Assembly (NCBI GenBank): GCA_004014935.1
Contig: CP025322.1
Location: 1,116,001-1,180,000, forward strand
Length of the DNA stretch: 64,000 nucleotides
Origin: Saccharomycopsis malanga
Lineage: Eukaryota > Ascomycota > Saccharomycetes > Ascoideales > Saccharomycopsidaceae
Direction of reading: 5' to 3'
Shown here: positions 40,770 through 51,571 of the stretch, piece by piece
Layout: each line of letters begins with the position of its first letter
Position numbering within the stretch: position 1 is the stretch's first letter
Notes under the pieces: generated by a model
Databases searched by the model: none
What the model saw: only the letters and a program-made list of their open reading frames with translations
Told to the model about the DNA's origin: nothing
Program-made: the position numbers and the translations under genes

Positions 40770-43137
40770 ATGAATCCTCAGCAACAACCATGGCATTCCA
40801 TGGTGGCTGCTCAAGAGCGACACAAGCTTATTCTTTTCATGTATGTATTAATGTTTCCCTTAGATTGGAAGACTTAGTTTTCGGTCTTTTCTTTTTCCGC
40901 CTTGGAAGCGCATGCTAAATATTAAGTGGTAGAATGAAATTACTAACAAACATAGGTTTCAAGCGTTGAAGCAAAGTAATATGATGGGCAACAAATCGGA
41001 CGAAGATGTTATTAAGATTGCCAGAAATTTTGAGAACAATGCGTATGCCGGAACTAATTCCAAGGAGAGTTATATCAACAGCATCAAACTCCAAGCTGCT
41101 GAGATTGTCAAACGAGGCCAGATGCAAAACATGAATGGTAATAATAACTCCAACGGTAATAATGATATGAGGATCAATATGAACAACATGGCTGGTAATA
41201 TGAGTCAGATTATGGCTCTGAAGCAACTCAGAAATCAAATGATGGCCAATAATGGAATGTCCAATAATGGAATGGCCAATAATGGAATGGCCAATAATGC
41301 GATGGTCAATGGAATGAATAATAATCAGCCGAATATGGCTATGAATCTAGGCCAAGCACAACTTAACAGCCCTTCTATGAATAGTAATAACAGTTTGATG
41401 AGTGGTAACGACGCTAATACTTCCAGTACTAACAGTAATGCCAATAATGCTTCTTCTAACAATAATCCCAATAACGGTGCTAATAATGGTAATGGCAACA
41501 ATGCTGGTTTTGTTGGTCTTCCTCCTTTGACACCTCAACAACAACAATTGTTGTATCGCCAAGCACAACTTGCTGCTTCCAGAATGAACATTCCACCAAA
41601 TATCACTAGTATGCCAAACTTCCCTCCTACGTTTGTCAAATGGGCGGATTTATTCGATCCTAATAAAAAACATTTGATTCCAAACAGTTTTGCTAATATT
41701 CTCAAAGAAGGATTTAAGAACTTGTGTACTATGATTATAAAGAAGAATCCAAAGTTATATCAAGAAGTGATTCGAATTACTTCCAATAACAACACTAATA
41801 ATAATGCTGGTAACATGTCGCGCAATGGAAATAATACAAATGTTCAATTACAAAATAGAATGCCAAATCAAAATGCGACTCAAAATGTTAACCAAAATGC
41901 AAATCAAAATGTCAATCAAAACAATAATCAGATGAATAATCAACTACAGCAACAAGCATTAGCACAACGTAAATTTGCTCAAGCACAACAGCGAGTGAAT
42001 CAAGCTGCCCAACAACCTCAGCAACCTCAACAAGGAATGAATAATCAGCCCAATGCTAATAGACAAAGTTTCACTAATAATGTCACTACTGAGGAGTATA
42101 AAAAGTTGTTGCAGAAAACCTATGAGGAAATCCAAGCTTTTGAAAAGGCAGGTAAACTTCCTCCTGGCACTACCCATGATCAAAAGATTGCTTTAGTAAG
42201 AAAGTTGGCCTTAGAGAAGGTTCAAAGAATTTCACAACAACGATTGGCTAATAACGCTAATAATGGTAACAACAATATGCAATCCAACATTCCTTCTAAC
42301 ATCCCACCTAATATGGAAACGGTCAATCCTAGTAATGGTCCTTATAATATGAAAGGAGGTACCATTGATCAACTTAAAGTGCAGGAAAGACTACAACAAC
42401 AAAAAGAGCAGGCCATGAATGCTGCCACCAACAATGGTAGAGGCCCATTACAATCACCATACCAAAGAAATGGAATGTTGAATAATCCCAATGCTAACAA
42501 CACTAGCAACAGTGGAACCCCTGCTCAAAAACCAGGTACTCCACTTATACAAAATCAAGTCTTAAATGCTGGTGCTTCTCCTATGAATACTTCTCCTATG
42601 ATCTCTGGTGCTAACATGACATTTTCCCCAATGACTGGTAATGCTCCACTAGGCAATGCTCCTATGGGAAATGCCCCAATGGGTAATATGGGTAATCCTG
42701 CAATGGCTAGACCAGGAAGTACGAATAATGCAGCTTCTAACAATAATGCTAACATGTTGAATAATAATGCAAAAACTCAGTTGGTTAACCGTTTTAAAGC
42801 GTTTTCCATTCAAATCACTAATGATATGAAGCAAATGCCTGTGACAGATATCACCAACAGCTTATCTCCACAGGAAAAAATGGCAGTCACTGAAAACTTC
42901 AAAGAAGGAAGCGCTTTAGTGAAACAATTGGACAAGTTTTCATTCCAATTCTTTGCCATCTATAACATGTTAGAACCACTGAAAAGATTGTTGGAAATTA
43001 AATTCAAGCTTCTCAACGCTTTGGAGCATTTACGTAATGGAATCTTCATCATGAACTTGGATGAGTATCTCAAGTTAAAAACCACTGTTATTCAGCATTA
43101 TGAATACATGAAAAAAAGAGCTCAACAAACTAAAAAT

Positions 43138-43168
<31 letters not shown>

Positions 43169-44715
43169 AGCAGCAACAACAACAACAACATCAATTTCAA
43201 CCACCACAACAACAACAACCACCTATTAGACCTCCACAACCGGTGGCTAATCAAAATATTCAGGCTAATAATCAAGCCATTCAGGCCAGACAAATGCCAC
43301 AGCCACAGAGACCTAATGCTATGTCACCTCAACAAGCTTTCCAGATTACTCAATCTCAGATGATGAATCAGAAACCAATGGGAAATGTTCCTAATACTCA
43401 AACTATGACTCCTATTCCTAATCCTATGACGCCACAGCTCAATAATCCAAATATGGGTGTTCCTCCAGGGTCAATTGGTCAACCACCGATGGGAACTCCC
43501 CAGTTCCACCCTCAACAAATGGCTACTCCTCAAGGTATGCAGGGTATGTCTATGCAACCATTTCCTAATCAAGGAATGGCCCCAGGACCTGGCATGGGTC
43601 CTGTGCCTACTGGGTTTGTTCAAGCACCTAATGGAATGCTTATTCCTGCACAAAGTATTCCTCAGTTGTCTTCTCCAGGCACCATGCAACCTCACATGCA
43701 ACGCCAACAGCAGCAAATGCCTAACATGGGTAATGCTGCTGCTCCGACATTAGCTGCTGCCAAAAAACAACCTCCAGCTAAAAGACGTACTTCTCTTAAG
43801 CAAACTCCTAAGATTTCTAGTCCTCAGGCAGTGACAAAAGCCATTCCTAAAATACATACTCCTGCAGAAACAGTGTTGACACCTACACCAAGCGGCAGCA
43901 ATTTTGTTGGTAATCAAAATGCGCCTAATGTCAAATCACCAGTTGTGGCTGCTCCTGCAGCCCTCGTATCTGGTGCTAACTTATCTAAGGGAGAAAATGA
44001 CGCTAAGAATGAACAGAAACTAAAGGAGATTGCTAAGAATGAAAGACTCAAGTTAAGCGAAACTAAACCAGAAAAATTTTTGCTTAGTTCATTGGCTAAT
44101 ATGTTGGATTTGGAAAGTGATATTGTGGATTTCAATATTGATTTGATACAAAATAAAGATAATGAAGATCAATTAAAGGTCATCAAAGCTGAATATGAAG
44201 CTAAACATAAATCAGATGGTACCTCTATAAAGACACCTAAGATTGCTTCTAGCACCAGTTTGTTGATTTCCCCTAAACAATCACCTAACATTGTCAAGGG
44301 TGTGAATGGAAATACTATTAACGATGGAACTGCAGTTTCCACCGAGCTCAACTTTGAATCCGATCAATGGCAAGCTAAAATTCACCCTCAAGCTATTAGA
44401 TCTAAATTTAAAGAAGTGCCTTCAATTAGTGACTCACTATTACCTACAATGCCTACTCCTCCACAAGATGATAAAGCTGTCAATAATGTGAAAGGCTCTG
44501 CTAAGAGAACATCCACAGATGGTAATATTGACGATCTATTCGAGAGTGCTGATGACACTAAACGTGTCAAGCTTGAGCCATCAACAGTCCCAGAAGCGAC
44601 ATCTGATGCGATAGAAAAAAAAGAAGTCAATGACACTTTTGATTTTGATAGCATTTTCAATTTCGACGGCGATGAAGACGTATCTAATAACGATGAGTTT
44701 TTAGGAATGTTTTAG
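40770..44715 (+). CDS. MED15: Mediator tail subunit Med15/Gal11, one intron
   Basis: Med15 (Gal11) in the Mediator tail receives activators such as Gcn4, Gal4 and Pdr1. Exon 1 (40770-40840) encodes MNPQQQPWHSMVAAQERHKLILF and ends after two bases of a codon. A 115-bp intron (40841-40955; GTATGT, TACTAAC, ATAG) is followed by exon 2 (40956-44715). The spliced product has 1276 residues. The intron splits the KIX domain (about 12-85): exon 1 gives helix 1 and exon 2 continues with MFQALKQSNMMGNKSDEDV and ENNAYAGTNSKESYINSIK. The rest is Asn/Gln/Met/Pro-rich activator-binding sequence with a polyglutamine tract near residue 750. The C-terminal Mediator-association region ends in acidic FDFDSIFNFDGDEDV. 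Without exon 1 the frame has no ATG before the KIX core, which supports the splice. Confidence 0.93.
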
Positions 44716-45477
44716 AGGTCCGTTTGTCTTTTTGGACTTTTATTTTATTTTTTTTATTAATGAGTTGTATGTTAGAGGTTTTATCAGAGGGATGGTTTTT
44801 ATTTTTTGCTTTCCTTTTTATTCCAGCTTTTTTTTTGTGTTTTCTTCTTTGTTCTACTATAGTGTTCTATCATTATGTGTGTATCTGCATACATTGTATT
44901 ATTATTATTCTTATTAGTGCTGCTCCACCTTTACAATATAGCCGTTTTTTAGACCAAAAACTGCTTTTTTGCGCTATTTTTGAACGTTTAAACAATTATG
45001 TTTTTTTTTGTTTCTAAATCTTTATTCTCTACCTGTGTGTTACTCTTTACTTTTTGTTAAATTTTGTTCATTTCCCTTGTTTTTTACTTTAATCTTAAAA
45101 TTCCAGTGGTGTGCCTGTTTAGTATTTCCGCACCAAGTTCTGCTGGTTGATCAATTTGCTCTACTAATCTAGCTACAGTTGAATTTATAATTTTATCTCC
45201 TTGTTCATCTTTTGTTTTGTTTTTGTCTTTGAAAGAGTTGCTCAATTTAATAGCCAGTTATATTATATTACAGTTAGGTTTAATAATTACATCGAGTGTC
45301 TTTTGAAGCGATCATTAGTAGCAGGTCAAGTTCAGTACAGATTATAAAGTTTAAATTGCAAATTTGTTGTATTTATCCAACAAGAATAAAAATTATAAAG
45401 CATAAGAAGTAAACAGAAAATAGACGAATTGAAAGTTAACATGTTACAAGACTAGCTTGAACATTTGTTACACAAAT
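44716..45477. other. Intergenic between convergent MED15 and PRB1
   Basis: The 762-bp stretch is T-rich and contains two 3' regions. Open frames here are low complexity (Phe/Leu-rich) and are not genes. No RNA or repeat was recognised. Confidence 0.55.
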
Positions 45478-46884
45478 TTAGGCAGCACCCTTCCAGAAAC
45501 CAGACAAGTCTTCACCAGCACCGTTGAAAGCCAAGACATTTGGAGATCCTTCGCCAACATCACTCAAAGCGTCTTGAGTACCAAAGGCGATGACGGCCTT
45601 CTTTAATTGGGCTGGAGTAACTGCACTGGCAGAAGCAAAGGTGGAGTTTGATTCTGGTTGCAAGGACAAAAAGTAGGTCAACAAACCAGCAATGTGAGGG
45701 GAGGCCATGGAAGTACCAGAGATGGTGTTGGTAGCAGAGCTGCTTCCAATCCAGGTAGACAAGATGTCTTTACCTGGAGCAAAGATGTCGACACATTTAC
45801 CGTAGTTGGAGAAGTCGGCTCTAGCATCAGAGTTGGTAGAAGCACCAACAGTGATGACCTTTTCAGCAGAAGCTGGAGAGGTGTTACAAGCATCTTGGTT
45901 CTCGTTACCAGCGGCAACAGCAAAGTGGACACCAGCTTCAACAGCAGCATTAGCGGCATTGTTGACAGCTTCGGATTTACCACCACCCAAGGACATGTTG
46001 GCAGTGGAACCCTTGTAGCCTGATTTAGAGGCTTTTTCTTTGTGTGTCTTAGCAACCCATTGGATACCCTTGATAACATCAGAGTTGGTACCAGATCCAG
46101 AAGAGTCCAAGACCTTGACAGCAACCAAGTTGGCTTTCTTAGCAACACCGTAGGTTTTAGAACCAATAGTACCAGCACAGTGAGTACCATGTCCAACACC
46201 GTCAGAATCACCGTCAGATGGGAAAGTGGTTCCCCAAGAAGCTCTTCCTTCAAAGTCCTTGTGGTCAGTATTGATACCAGTGTCAACAATGTAAGAAGTG
46301 ACACCTTCACCACCAGCAGCATCGTAAAGATATTTACCAGTGTCAGCACCCTTCAAAGAGTCTTTGGTAGAAATTCTGGAGATACCCCAAGGAGCATCGT
46401 CTTGAGTAGTAGCGTCAAAAGCTTTGACTTTAGCATCTTCTTCAATGAAAGCGACATCTGGGTTAGATTTCAATTCGTTGATGGTGTCTTCCAAAAAGTA
46501 GCCAGCGTAACCCTTCAACTTGTCTTCAATGTTGAAGTCGAAGTCAATACCGCCATGCTTGTTGTTGGTGGAAAGGAAGAATTTGCTTTGTGGGGCCTTA
46601 GCGAACAATTTAGCACCATGGTCAGCTTGTTTTTGTTGAACCCATTTCTTGTGAGTGTCAAAAGCTTCTGGCTTGACATCATTCTTCAAAACAACAATAT
46701 ACTTGTTTGGAACGGCATCAGCCTTTACAGCAGATCTGTAGATTGGAGCTTCGGCAGAAGCTTGTCTGGTGGCCAAAGAGCCAAAGACCTCATCGCGCTT
46801 GGCAGTTTCAACAGATGGGATAATCATACCATTGGCAACAGTGGCAAGGGCAACAGCAGCTAAAACAGTGGTGGAAAATTGCAT
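45478..46884 (-). CDS. PRB1: Vacuolar subtilisin-like proteinase B (cerevisin)
   Basis: Prb1 is a serine endoprotease of the yeast vacuole that activates other hydrolases and degrades proteins during starvation. The 468-residue precursor has a signal peptide (about 1-19), an I9 inhibitor propeptide (about 60-150, with KYIVVLKNDV) and an S8 catalytic domain. The triad is Asp in SYIVDTGIN, His in GHGTHCAGTI and Ser in SGTSMASPHIAG. GSTANMSLGGGKS and HFAVAAGNENQDACN are nearly identical to S. cerevisiae Prb1. The protein ends about 10 residues after the cerevisin-type NVLAFNGAGEDLSGFW. S. cerevisiae Prb1 (635 aa) continues with a C-terminal propeptide that is missing here, and its long N-terminal extension is also shorter. 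A secreted paralogue cannot be excluded. Confidence 0.88.
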   Translation of the reverse strand: MQFSTTVLAAVALATVANGMIIPSVETAKRDEVFGSLATRQASAEAPIYRSAVKADAVPNKYIVVLKNDVKPEAFDTHKKWVQQKQADHGAKLFAKAPQSKFFLSTNNKHGGIDFDFNIEDKLKGYAGYFLEDTINELKSNPDVAFIEEDAKVKAFDATTQDDAPWGISRISTKDSLKGADTGKYLYDAAGGEGVTSYIVDTGINTDHKDFEGRASWGTTFPSDGDSDGVGHGTHCAGTIGSKTYGVAKKANLVAVKVLDSSGSGTNSDVIKGIQWVAKTHKEKASKSGYKGSTANMSLGGGKSEAVNNAANAAVEAGVHFAVAAGNENQDACNTSPASAEKVITVGASTNSDARADFSNYGKCVDIFAPGKDILSTWIGSSSATNTISGTSMASPHIAGLLTYFLSLQPESNSTFASASAVTPAQLKKAVIAFGTQDALSDVGEGSPNVLAFNGAGEDLSGFWKGAA

Positions 46885-46982
46885 TTTGAAGAGAAATGAA
46901 AATAGAACTGAATGCTTGAAAGTAGATAGTAAGAATTGAATAAAAGACTTGCTTTTATAAAAGAATCAAATAAGAATAATAG

Positions 46983-47018
<36 letters not shown>

Positions 47019-48504
47019 TAACAAGAGAGAGGAAGTTTATTTCAACATGTACAACTCTTCAGGTTATATAGACTTTTTCTGCTCTACATTTCTTGATGTA
47101 TTCCTACTTTTTTTTACATTTGAAACTATTCATACAATTAATCCACACCTTCATTGTTGCTTCAAGGTATTTGTATTGTCGTCATCACGACTATTACTGA
47201 TTGACCATATTTTGCCCTAGCCAAGAGTTTATGCGCCAACCTCAATATTTCTTGGTATCAAATGACGCCTCAATTCTCGTGGTTGTTAAGTACTAGCCAG
47301 ATGGCTGATTGGATGCTTTTTTTGGCCTATGAAAGAATATATACACTAAAATATCGAAGATTCATACATGTTGGAGACTATATTAGCGCCAGAGTCCGAA
47401 CGCCCTGCCCAGAATGCGATGCTAGGATCTACGCAGGGTGAACAATACGACGAGCTCCACACTCCCGTCTTCGAATATTTCTTGGTAATATAAATTAATT
47501 GTCATTTGATGGATACATTCCCTGTAACCAATTTTTCCGTTCCCTTGCGCCTTTGGATTGTTTTTCTCTTGGACCCTGAAATTGCCTCAAAACACATTCC
47601 CAAGACTTGTGAAAATGTTCTCTCACCTATTGACCTGCCAACATATTTTCTTATAAAAATAAAATTATTCCTAATATAGGTTGTCATATTGACAATAAAT
47701 ATTATAATTACTGCAAACTACAAGATAATTCGAAATATATCGATTACCTTAAAGGAGCTTCATCGTTCTTATTTTCCTCAAAGCACATTGCAGAAAATAC
47801 CAATTAAATTTTTTTACTAATATGGACTATGTAAATGATTTGATTAGTGGTATGGTATGGCTTTGATTCCTTACAACTTATAGTACGGTCTATTGTTTTC
47901 TATTGTTATTGGAACGGCTCAACACAGTGTATCTAACGGTACCATATAAGAGAACTGTTCAACAATAGTCCAGTAATACGGCAGCTATTATTTCTATTTT
48001 AACTATGTAAAAGTTCAAAGGTTATGAGGCATAGCAATAGCTTTCCTATTATTCATGAAAGGTTGAAGGCCCCGAATTTATGGCAAATTGTGCACCGAAA
48101 TAAGATGTTTAGCTGAATGAAAATTGCAGGAGAATAAGAAATTCCGATTTTACTGTTTCCTATATAGAACATTTTATGTATGTACTATTGGTAATAAATC
48201 AAAAACGCCAACTACTTGGAACCTCAATTTTTACAAATTACAACTAGTATTTTTCTCAACAAAGAACACTCCAAAAGATTCTATATGAAAACCGTATAAG
48301 CAAAACAGCCGGTAAAAACAATACATGAGAAACTGGAAACTATCAAAAGTGTAAGTATAAATACCTGTAACCTAAACAATTTTCGCAAGGTATGAATCTC
48401 TATCAAAAAAATAATAAAAAAATAATAAAAAAATAATAAAAAAATAATAAAAAAATAAAACTGCGCAAGAAATTAGCTAAATTTATTCGAGAAATTTTGA
48501 CAAA
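46885..48504. other. Intergenic 1.6 kb, PRB1 promoter
   Basis: A (GATAAT/AAT) microsatellite lies at about 46980-47022, close to the PRB1 start. The remainder is AT-rich, with no recognised gene; open frames at 46936-47220 and 47502-47687 look random. The array of A-tracts near the far end is listed separately. Confidence 0.55.
48405..48455. repeat. Five A-tracts at 11-bp spacing
   Basis: Five runs of seven A, each separated by TAAT, give an exact 11-bp period. A-tracts phased with the helix are known to bend DNA and resist nucleosomes. The array lies 50 bp beyond the FEX1 stop codon. Confidence 0.85.
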
Positions 48505-49590
48505 TCAACAAACTGTAGATGAATGCAAACCAAGAGTCCAGTTATAACTTCCGACAACCAAGACGTTGACACAGAAGGCAACGAAAAGACTAATAAAAAC
48601 GTAATACGTGCTTCTGGCATGAGGAAGAGTGTTCACCTCTACAATAAAGGTGGAAACTGTGGAAAGTGCACCGCAGAAGCCATTATTAAGGGCTGTAAGA
48701 GCTTGACAATTGAGATCACCAGATACAACTCTATCCAGTTCATGTTTTTTACCTCTGGTGAGGATTGTCAATATTGCAAGGATCAAACAGGCTATGGAGT
48801 TAGCCAAAAAGGTGCCCAAATAATCAATTTTGCCTAGACTAAATATTTTTGAAGACATATTGGCAGGCCGGTTGAGTTTATTAGAAAGCCACCATCTTAA
48901 ATATGCCCCAAATGGGGCAAAGAGAAATGAAAAAGTCCAAGCTCTCCATGTCTTTTTCACAACGCTAAGAACTATGAATAAAATTATGAAGCAGAATCCA
49001 AGCACTTCTATAATCGATTCAATGATTTGATAAAGTTTTAACACCGATGCGTTGAATTTGAAGCTTGGAATATAAGTGTCTTCAATATGCAATATCAACT
49101 GTTTACCATACTTGAAGCCAGCATAAGATAATGAAAGCTGGGTTATCAATACGGACAAAAATTGCAAAAGACCATATGCCGGGTTTTTCAAATTACTATA
49201 GGTGTTGGGCTGGATATTTGCAGTATATAAGAAAAGTTCCAACACCAATGATGAGAAGGAAGAAAAAGAGCCGCAGAATCCAGTCGTCAACCCAGTGAAG
49301 AGTAGTATTTCCTTCTTATTCGTGTACCGAGCATATGTTTCGCCTACACTTGCACCTTCAACTTCGTCTTGAAGAACTTCTTTATCATAGATTATCAAGT
49401 TCCAAAAGTTGGTCAGATGCGTGAGAATCCCCATGATAAAGCAAGCAGCAAAATTGCTCCACACAACTCCACTGAGATATGTGCCAGGGTACGTCGAGAG
49501 CCGGGTAGAGCCTTCACGAGCAAGCGTGCCCAATATACTGAAAAAGGTAAACACTAGAAATAATCTGGCTCTGTTTAAAGCTTTCGACAT
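48505..49590 (-). CDS. FEX1: Fluoride export protein Fex1
   Basis: Fex proteins are two-domain eukaryotic relatives of bacterial Fluc/CrcB and export fluoride across the plasma membrane. The 361-residue protein (375 in S. cerevisiae) contains two homologous four-helix halves (about 8-165 and 215-350) joined by a linker helix. The first half carries the signature GFCGSFSSFSS (about 101-111) and the second GFCGALSTVSTF. Each half also has a conserved Asn (SNFAACFIMG and ANSIACLI). RWWLSNKLNRP begins the second half. Phe-box residues are visible in both signatures. The ATG at 49590 gives a short cytosolic N-terminus. The gene is divergent from FRQ1, 510 bp away. Confidence 0.95.
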   Translation of the reverse strand: MSKALNRARLFLVFTFFSILGTLAREGSTRLSTYPGTYLSGVVWSNFAACFIMGILTHLTNFWNLIIYDKEVLQDEVEGASVGETYARYTNKKEILLFTGLTTGFCGSFSSFSSLVLELFLYTANIQPNTYSNLKNPAYGLLQFLSVLITQLSLSYAGFKYGKQLILHIEDTYIPSFKFNASVLKLYQIIESIIEVLGFCFIILFIVLSVVKKTWRAWTFSFLFAPFGAYLRWWLSNKLNRPANMSSKIFSLGKIDYLGTFLANSIACLILAILTILTRGKKHELDRVVSGDLNCQALTALNNGFCGALSTVSTFIVEVNTLPHARSTYYVFISLFVAFCVNVLVVGSYNWTLGLHSSTVC

Positions 49591-50100
49591 TTTGATCTAA
49601 TATATTTAATAGGATATATATTTTGAAGCCTCAAGGGGTTCAGTATTTAGCTAAAGGTGATAACTAGAAATTTTCCAAGCCATGACATGTTCAATATAAG
49701 AATCTGGTTGGGTTTGTTTTGTCAATATAATAGTAGTGACTATTGATGTTCAATATATTTGATGATGACGGCCTTTACTGAAAAAGTTGGTCATGTATGT
49801 TAATGCAAGCCCCTTGTGATACACGCACTGCGGATAATTTGTATGATAAACGAGTGATAGTAAGAGTGATGATGAAATGTTAAGAAAGAATGTTTATAAA
49901 AACAGTTTTGGTTAGCAAGCTTCAAAACCAAATTTCTCGTTGAAGAGTGGTGCTACTGAGGTTGCAATTGGAGCTGTTACTGTGGATTTTAAGCGAACAA
50001 CAATAGAAACCGATTACGTGGCAGAAGAATTGCTATTTAGGGCCAAGACAATATTTCTTCAAACACTTTGAAAAATAAATTGTAGTTAAAAAATACAAAT

Positions 50101-50673
50101 ATGGGCAAAACTGCATCAAAATTATCGAAAGATGAAATTTCGTCGCTTAAAAAGTCTACATATTTTGACAAAAGAGAGCTACAGCAGTGGTACAAGGGCT
50201 TTTTGAGAGATTGTCCAACCGGACAGCTAACAAACGCCGAGTTTACTAAGATATATAAGCAATTTTTTCCATTTGGTGACCCCACAGACTTTGCCAACTA
50301 CATATTCAGTGTTTTTGACAAGGATAAGAGCGGTTCTATTGATTTTAAAGAGTTTATAGAAGTGCTTTCAATAACATCCCGCGGCTCGAAGACAGAAAAA
50401 CTTGAATGGGCATTTAAATTGTATGACCAGAATCGTGACGGTAAAATTGATTATCAGGAAATGCTCAAGGTGGTTGCTTCGATCTATAAGATGATAGGTC
50501 CAATGGTGAAGCTTGATAGTGACGAAGCAACACCTGAGCTACGAACAAAAAAGATATTCGGTTATTTGAATAAAGATATAGAGGATCAGTTAAATATGGA
50601 TGATTTCAAAGCTATCTGCGAAAAGGATAGTAGGGTTTTGCGTGGATTAGATCTTTATGACGGATTGGTGTAG
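50101..50673 (+). CDS. FRQ1: Frequenin/NCS-1 calcium sensor Frq1
   Basis: Frq1 is a calcium-binding activator of the phosphatidylinositol 4-kinase Pik1 at the Golgi. The 190-residue protein has the myristoylation start MGKTASKLS, the cryptic first EF hand ([12 protein letters not shown]), and canonical EF2 ([12 protein letters not shown], about 73-84) and EF3 ([12 protein letters not shown], about 109-120). It ends with LYDGLV, matching yeast LYDGLI. The fourth loop, [12 protein letters not shown], differs clearly from the DKNEDGYITLDE of S. cerevisiae: it lacks the central Gly and several usual ligands, so EF4 may bind calcium poorly. Length and order are otherwise standard. It follows a 510-bp divergent promoter shared with FEX1, in which I see no motif worth naming. 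Confidence 0.95.
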   Translation: MGKTASKLSKDEISSLKKSTYFDKRELQQWYKGFLRDCPTGQLTNAEFTKIYKQFFPFGDPTDFANYIFSVFDKDKSGSIDFKEFIEVLSITSRGSKTEKLEWAFKLYDQNRDGKIDYQEMLKVVASIYKMIGPMVKLDSDEATPELRTKKIFGYLNKDIEDQLNMDDFKAICEKDSRVLRGLDLYDGLV

Positions 50674-50948
50674 CCTGGTAACTAATGATTGTTATTTCCT
50701 TAAAACATATATTTTTACTCTTTTTGTTTAGTTTAGCATTTTGGTCATCTTTTTGAAATGACGTTCTTTTGTATAAATCAGCTATTTAGCTGGCCATAAA
50801 AGTATTGTGCTTTGTTCCTGGATTTATTGTAAATTACTCAGTGAATTACGCTCAATTCACTGATTATCAGCTTTGCAATAAGGAAAATGGTTAAAAAGTT
50901 GACCAAAATCAAATAGTAAGAGAAATATTTACCGGAATGCAGTACGCT

Positions 50949-51274
50949 AATAATAATAATAGTAGTAATAATAATATCTTATATTTCGAGCCCAGTAAAT
51001 ATCAGTTTCGTATATATGCGCCATGCCTAAAGGGAATTGGTAAAACCCAGTGGGTAAAACCCAATCATGTCCGGTCTTTATAATTTTCTTAAATTATAAA
51101 TTGGAAAGTAAGCATTATAAGCCTAGCCGTGTTTCAGTCAGTTACACTTGTCTCTGAAGTCACCTTCAGCATCGTAAAAAGCAGTGAGTAAAAGTGTTCG
51201 TACCGGGAATCGAACCTGATTGTCTTTTTCTCTTGTCCGAAAGCACTAGCCACTGAGCCATTCGGCCCTGGGGC
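50949..51274 (-). mobile_element. tRNA-derived SINE, near-complete, with target-site duplication
   Basis: This 326-bp element is the best copy of the family. Flanks AATGCAGTACGCT (50936-50948) and AATGCAATACGCT (51275-51287) form a 13-bp target-site duplication with one mismatch. Reading the minus strand, the head GGGCCGAATGGCTCAGTGGC contains a consensus A box TGGCTCAGTGG (51250-51260), and a consensus B box GGTTCGATTCC lies at 51206-51216. The body runs through ACTTTTACTCACTGC, CTGAAACACGGCTAGGC, CATGATTGGGTTTT, ACTGGGTTTTACCAATTCCC and TACTGGGCTCGAAATATAAG to an ATTATTATTACTACT tail. The acceptor stem does not pair, so it is not a tRNA gene. It lies between FRQ1 and the WBP4-like gene. Confidence 0.85.
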
Positions 51275-51571
51275 AATGCAATACGCTTTATCCATTAAGT
51301 GGAGTATTTTTTGGGTCAATTCTCTTCTATTGTGAACCTTTAGCTAGTATTTCACATGATTCATCTCTTTTTTTTATAAATTCAATCATTGTATTTACAA
51401 TATAATAGCAGAAGAGCACTTGTACCAGTAGTTATATAGAAACAATATCGGAGAGTACCAAAAGGGTAACTTATCCACGAAATTTCACCATACTTAAACA
51501 ACTGAAGTACACCAAATGTAGGCCAAAAGTAGGTGAAGAGAAGCCATTTTTAAAGTATATTCCAGGCAATA

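Noticed and set aside
45678-46863. Frames of 223 codons (minus) and 273 codons (plus) inside PRB1
   Set aside because: Both overlap the conserved protease frame and their compositions (Leu/Val/Thr or Ser/Val strings) are those of shifted or antisense reading.
49863-49960. Possible box C/D snoRNA (GTGATGA near 49866, CTGA near 49955)
   Set aside because: Boxes this short occur often by chance, no terminal stem pairs and no guide match could be checked. A hairpin of TTTTGGTT with AAACCAAA inside does not fit the snoRNA form.
50949-51274. An ordinary tRNA gene at the SINE head
   Set aside because: A and B boxes are present but the acceptor stem does not pair and the anticodon arm is not recognisable; the shared body and flanking duplications point to a SINE.
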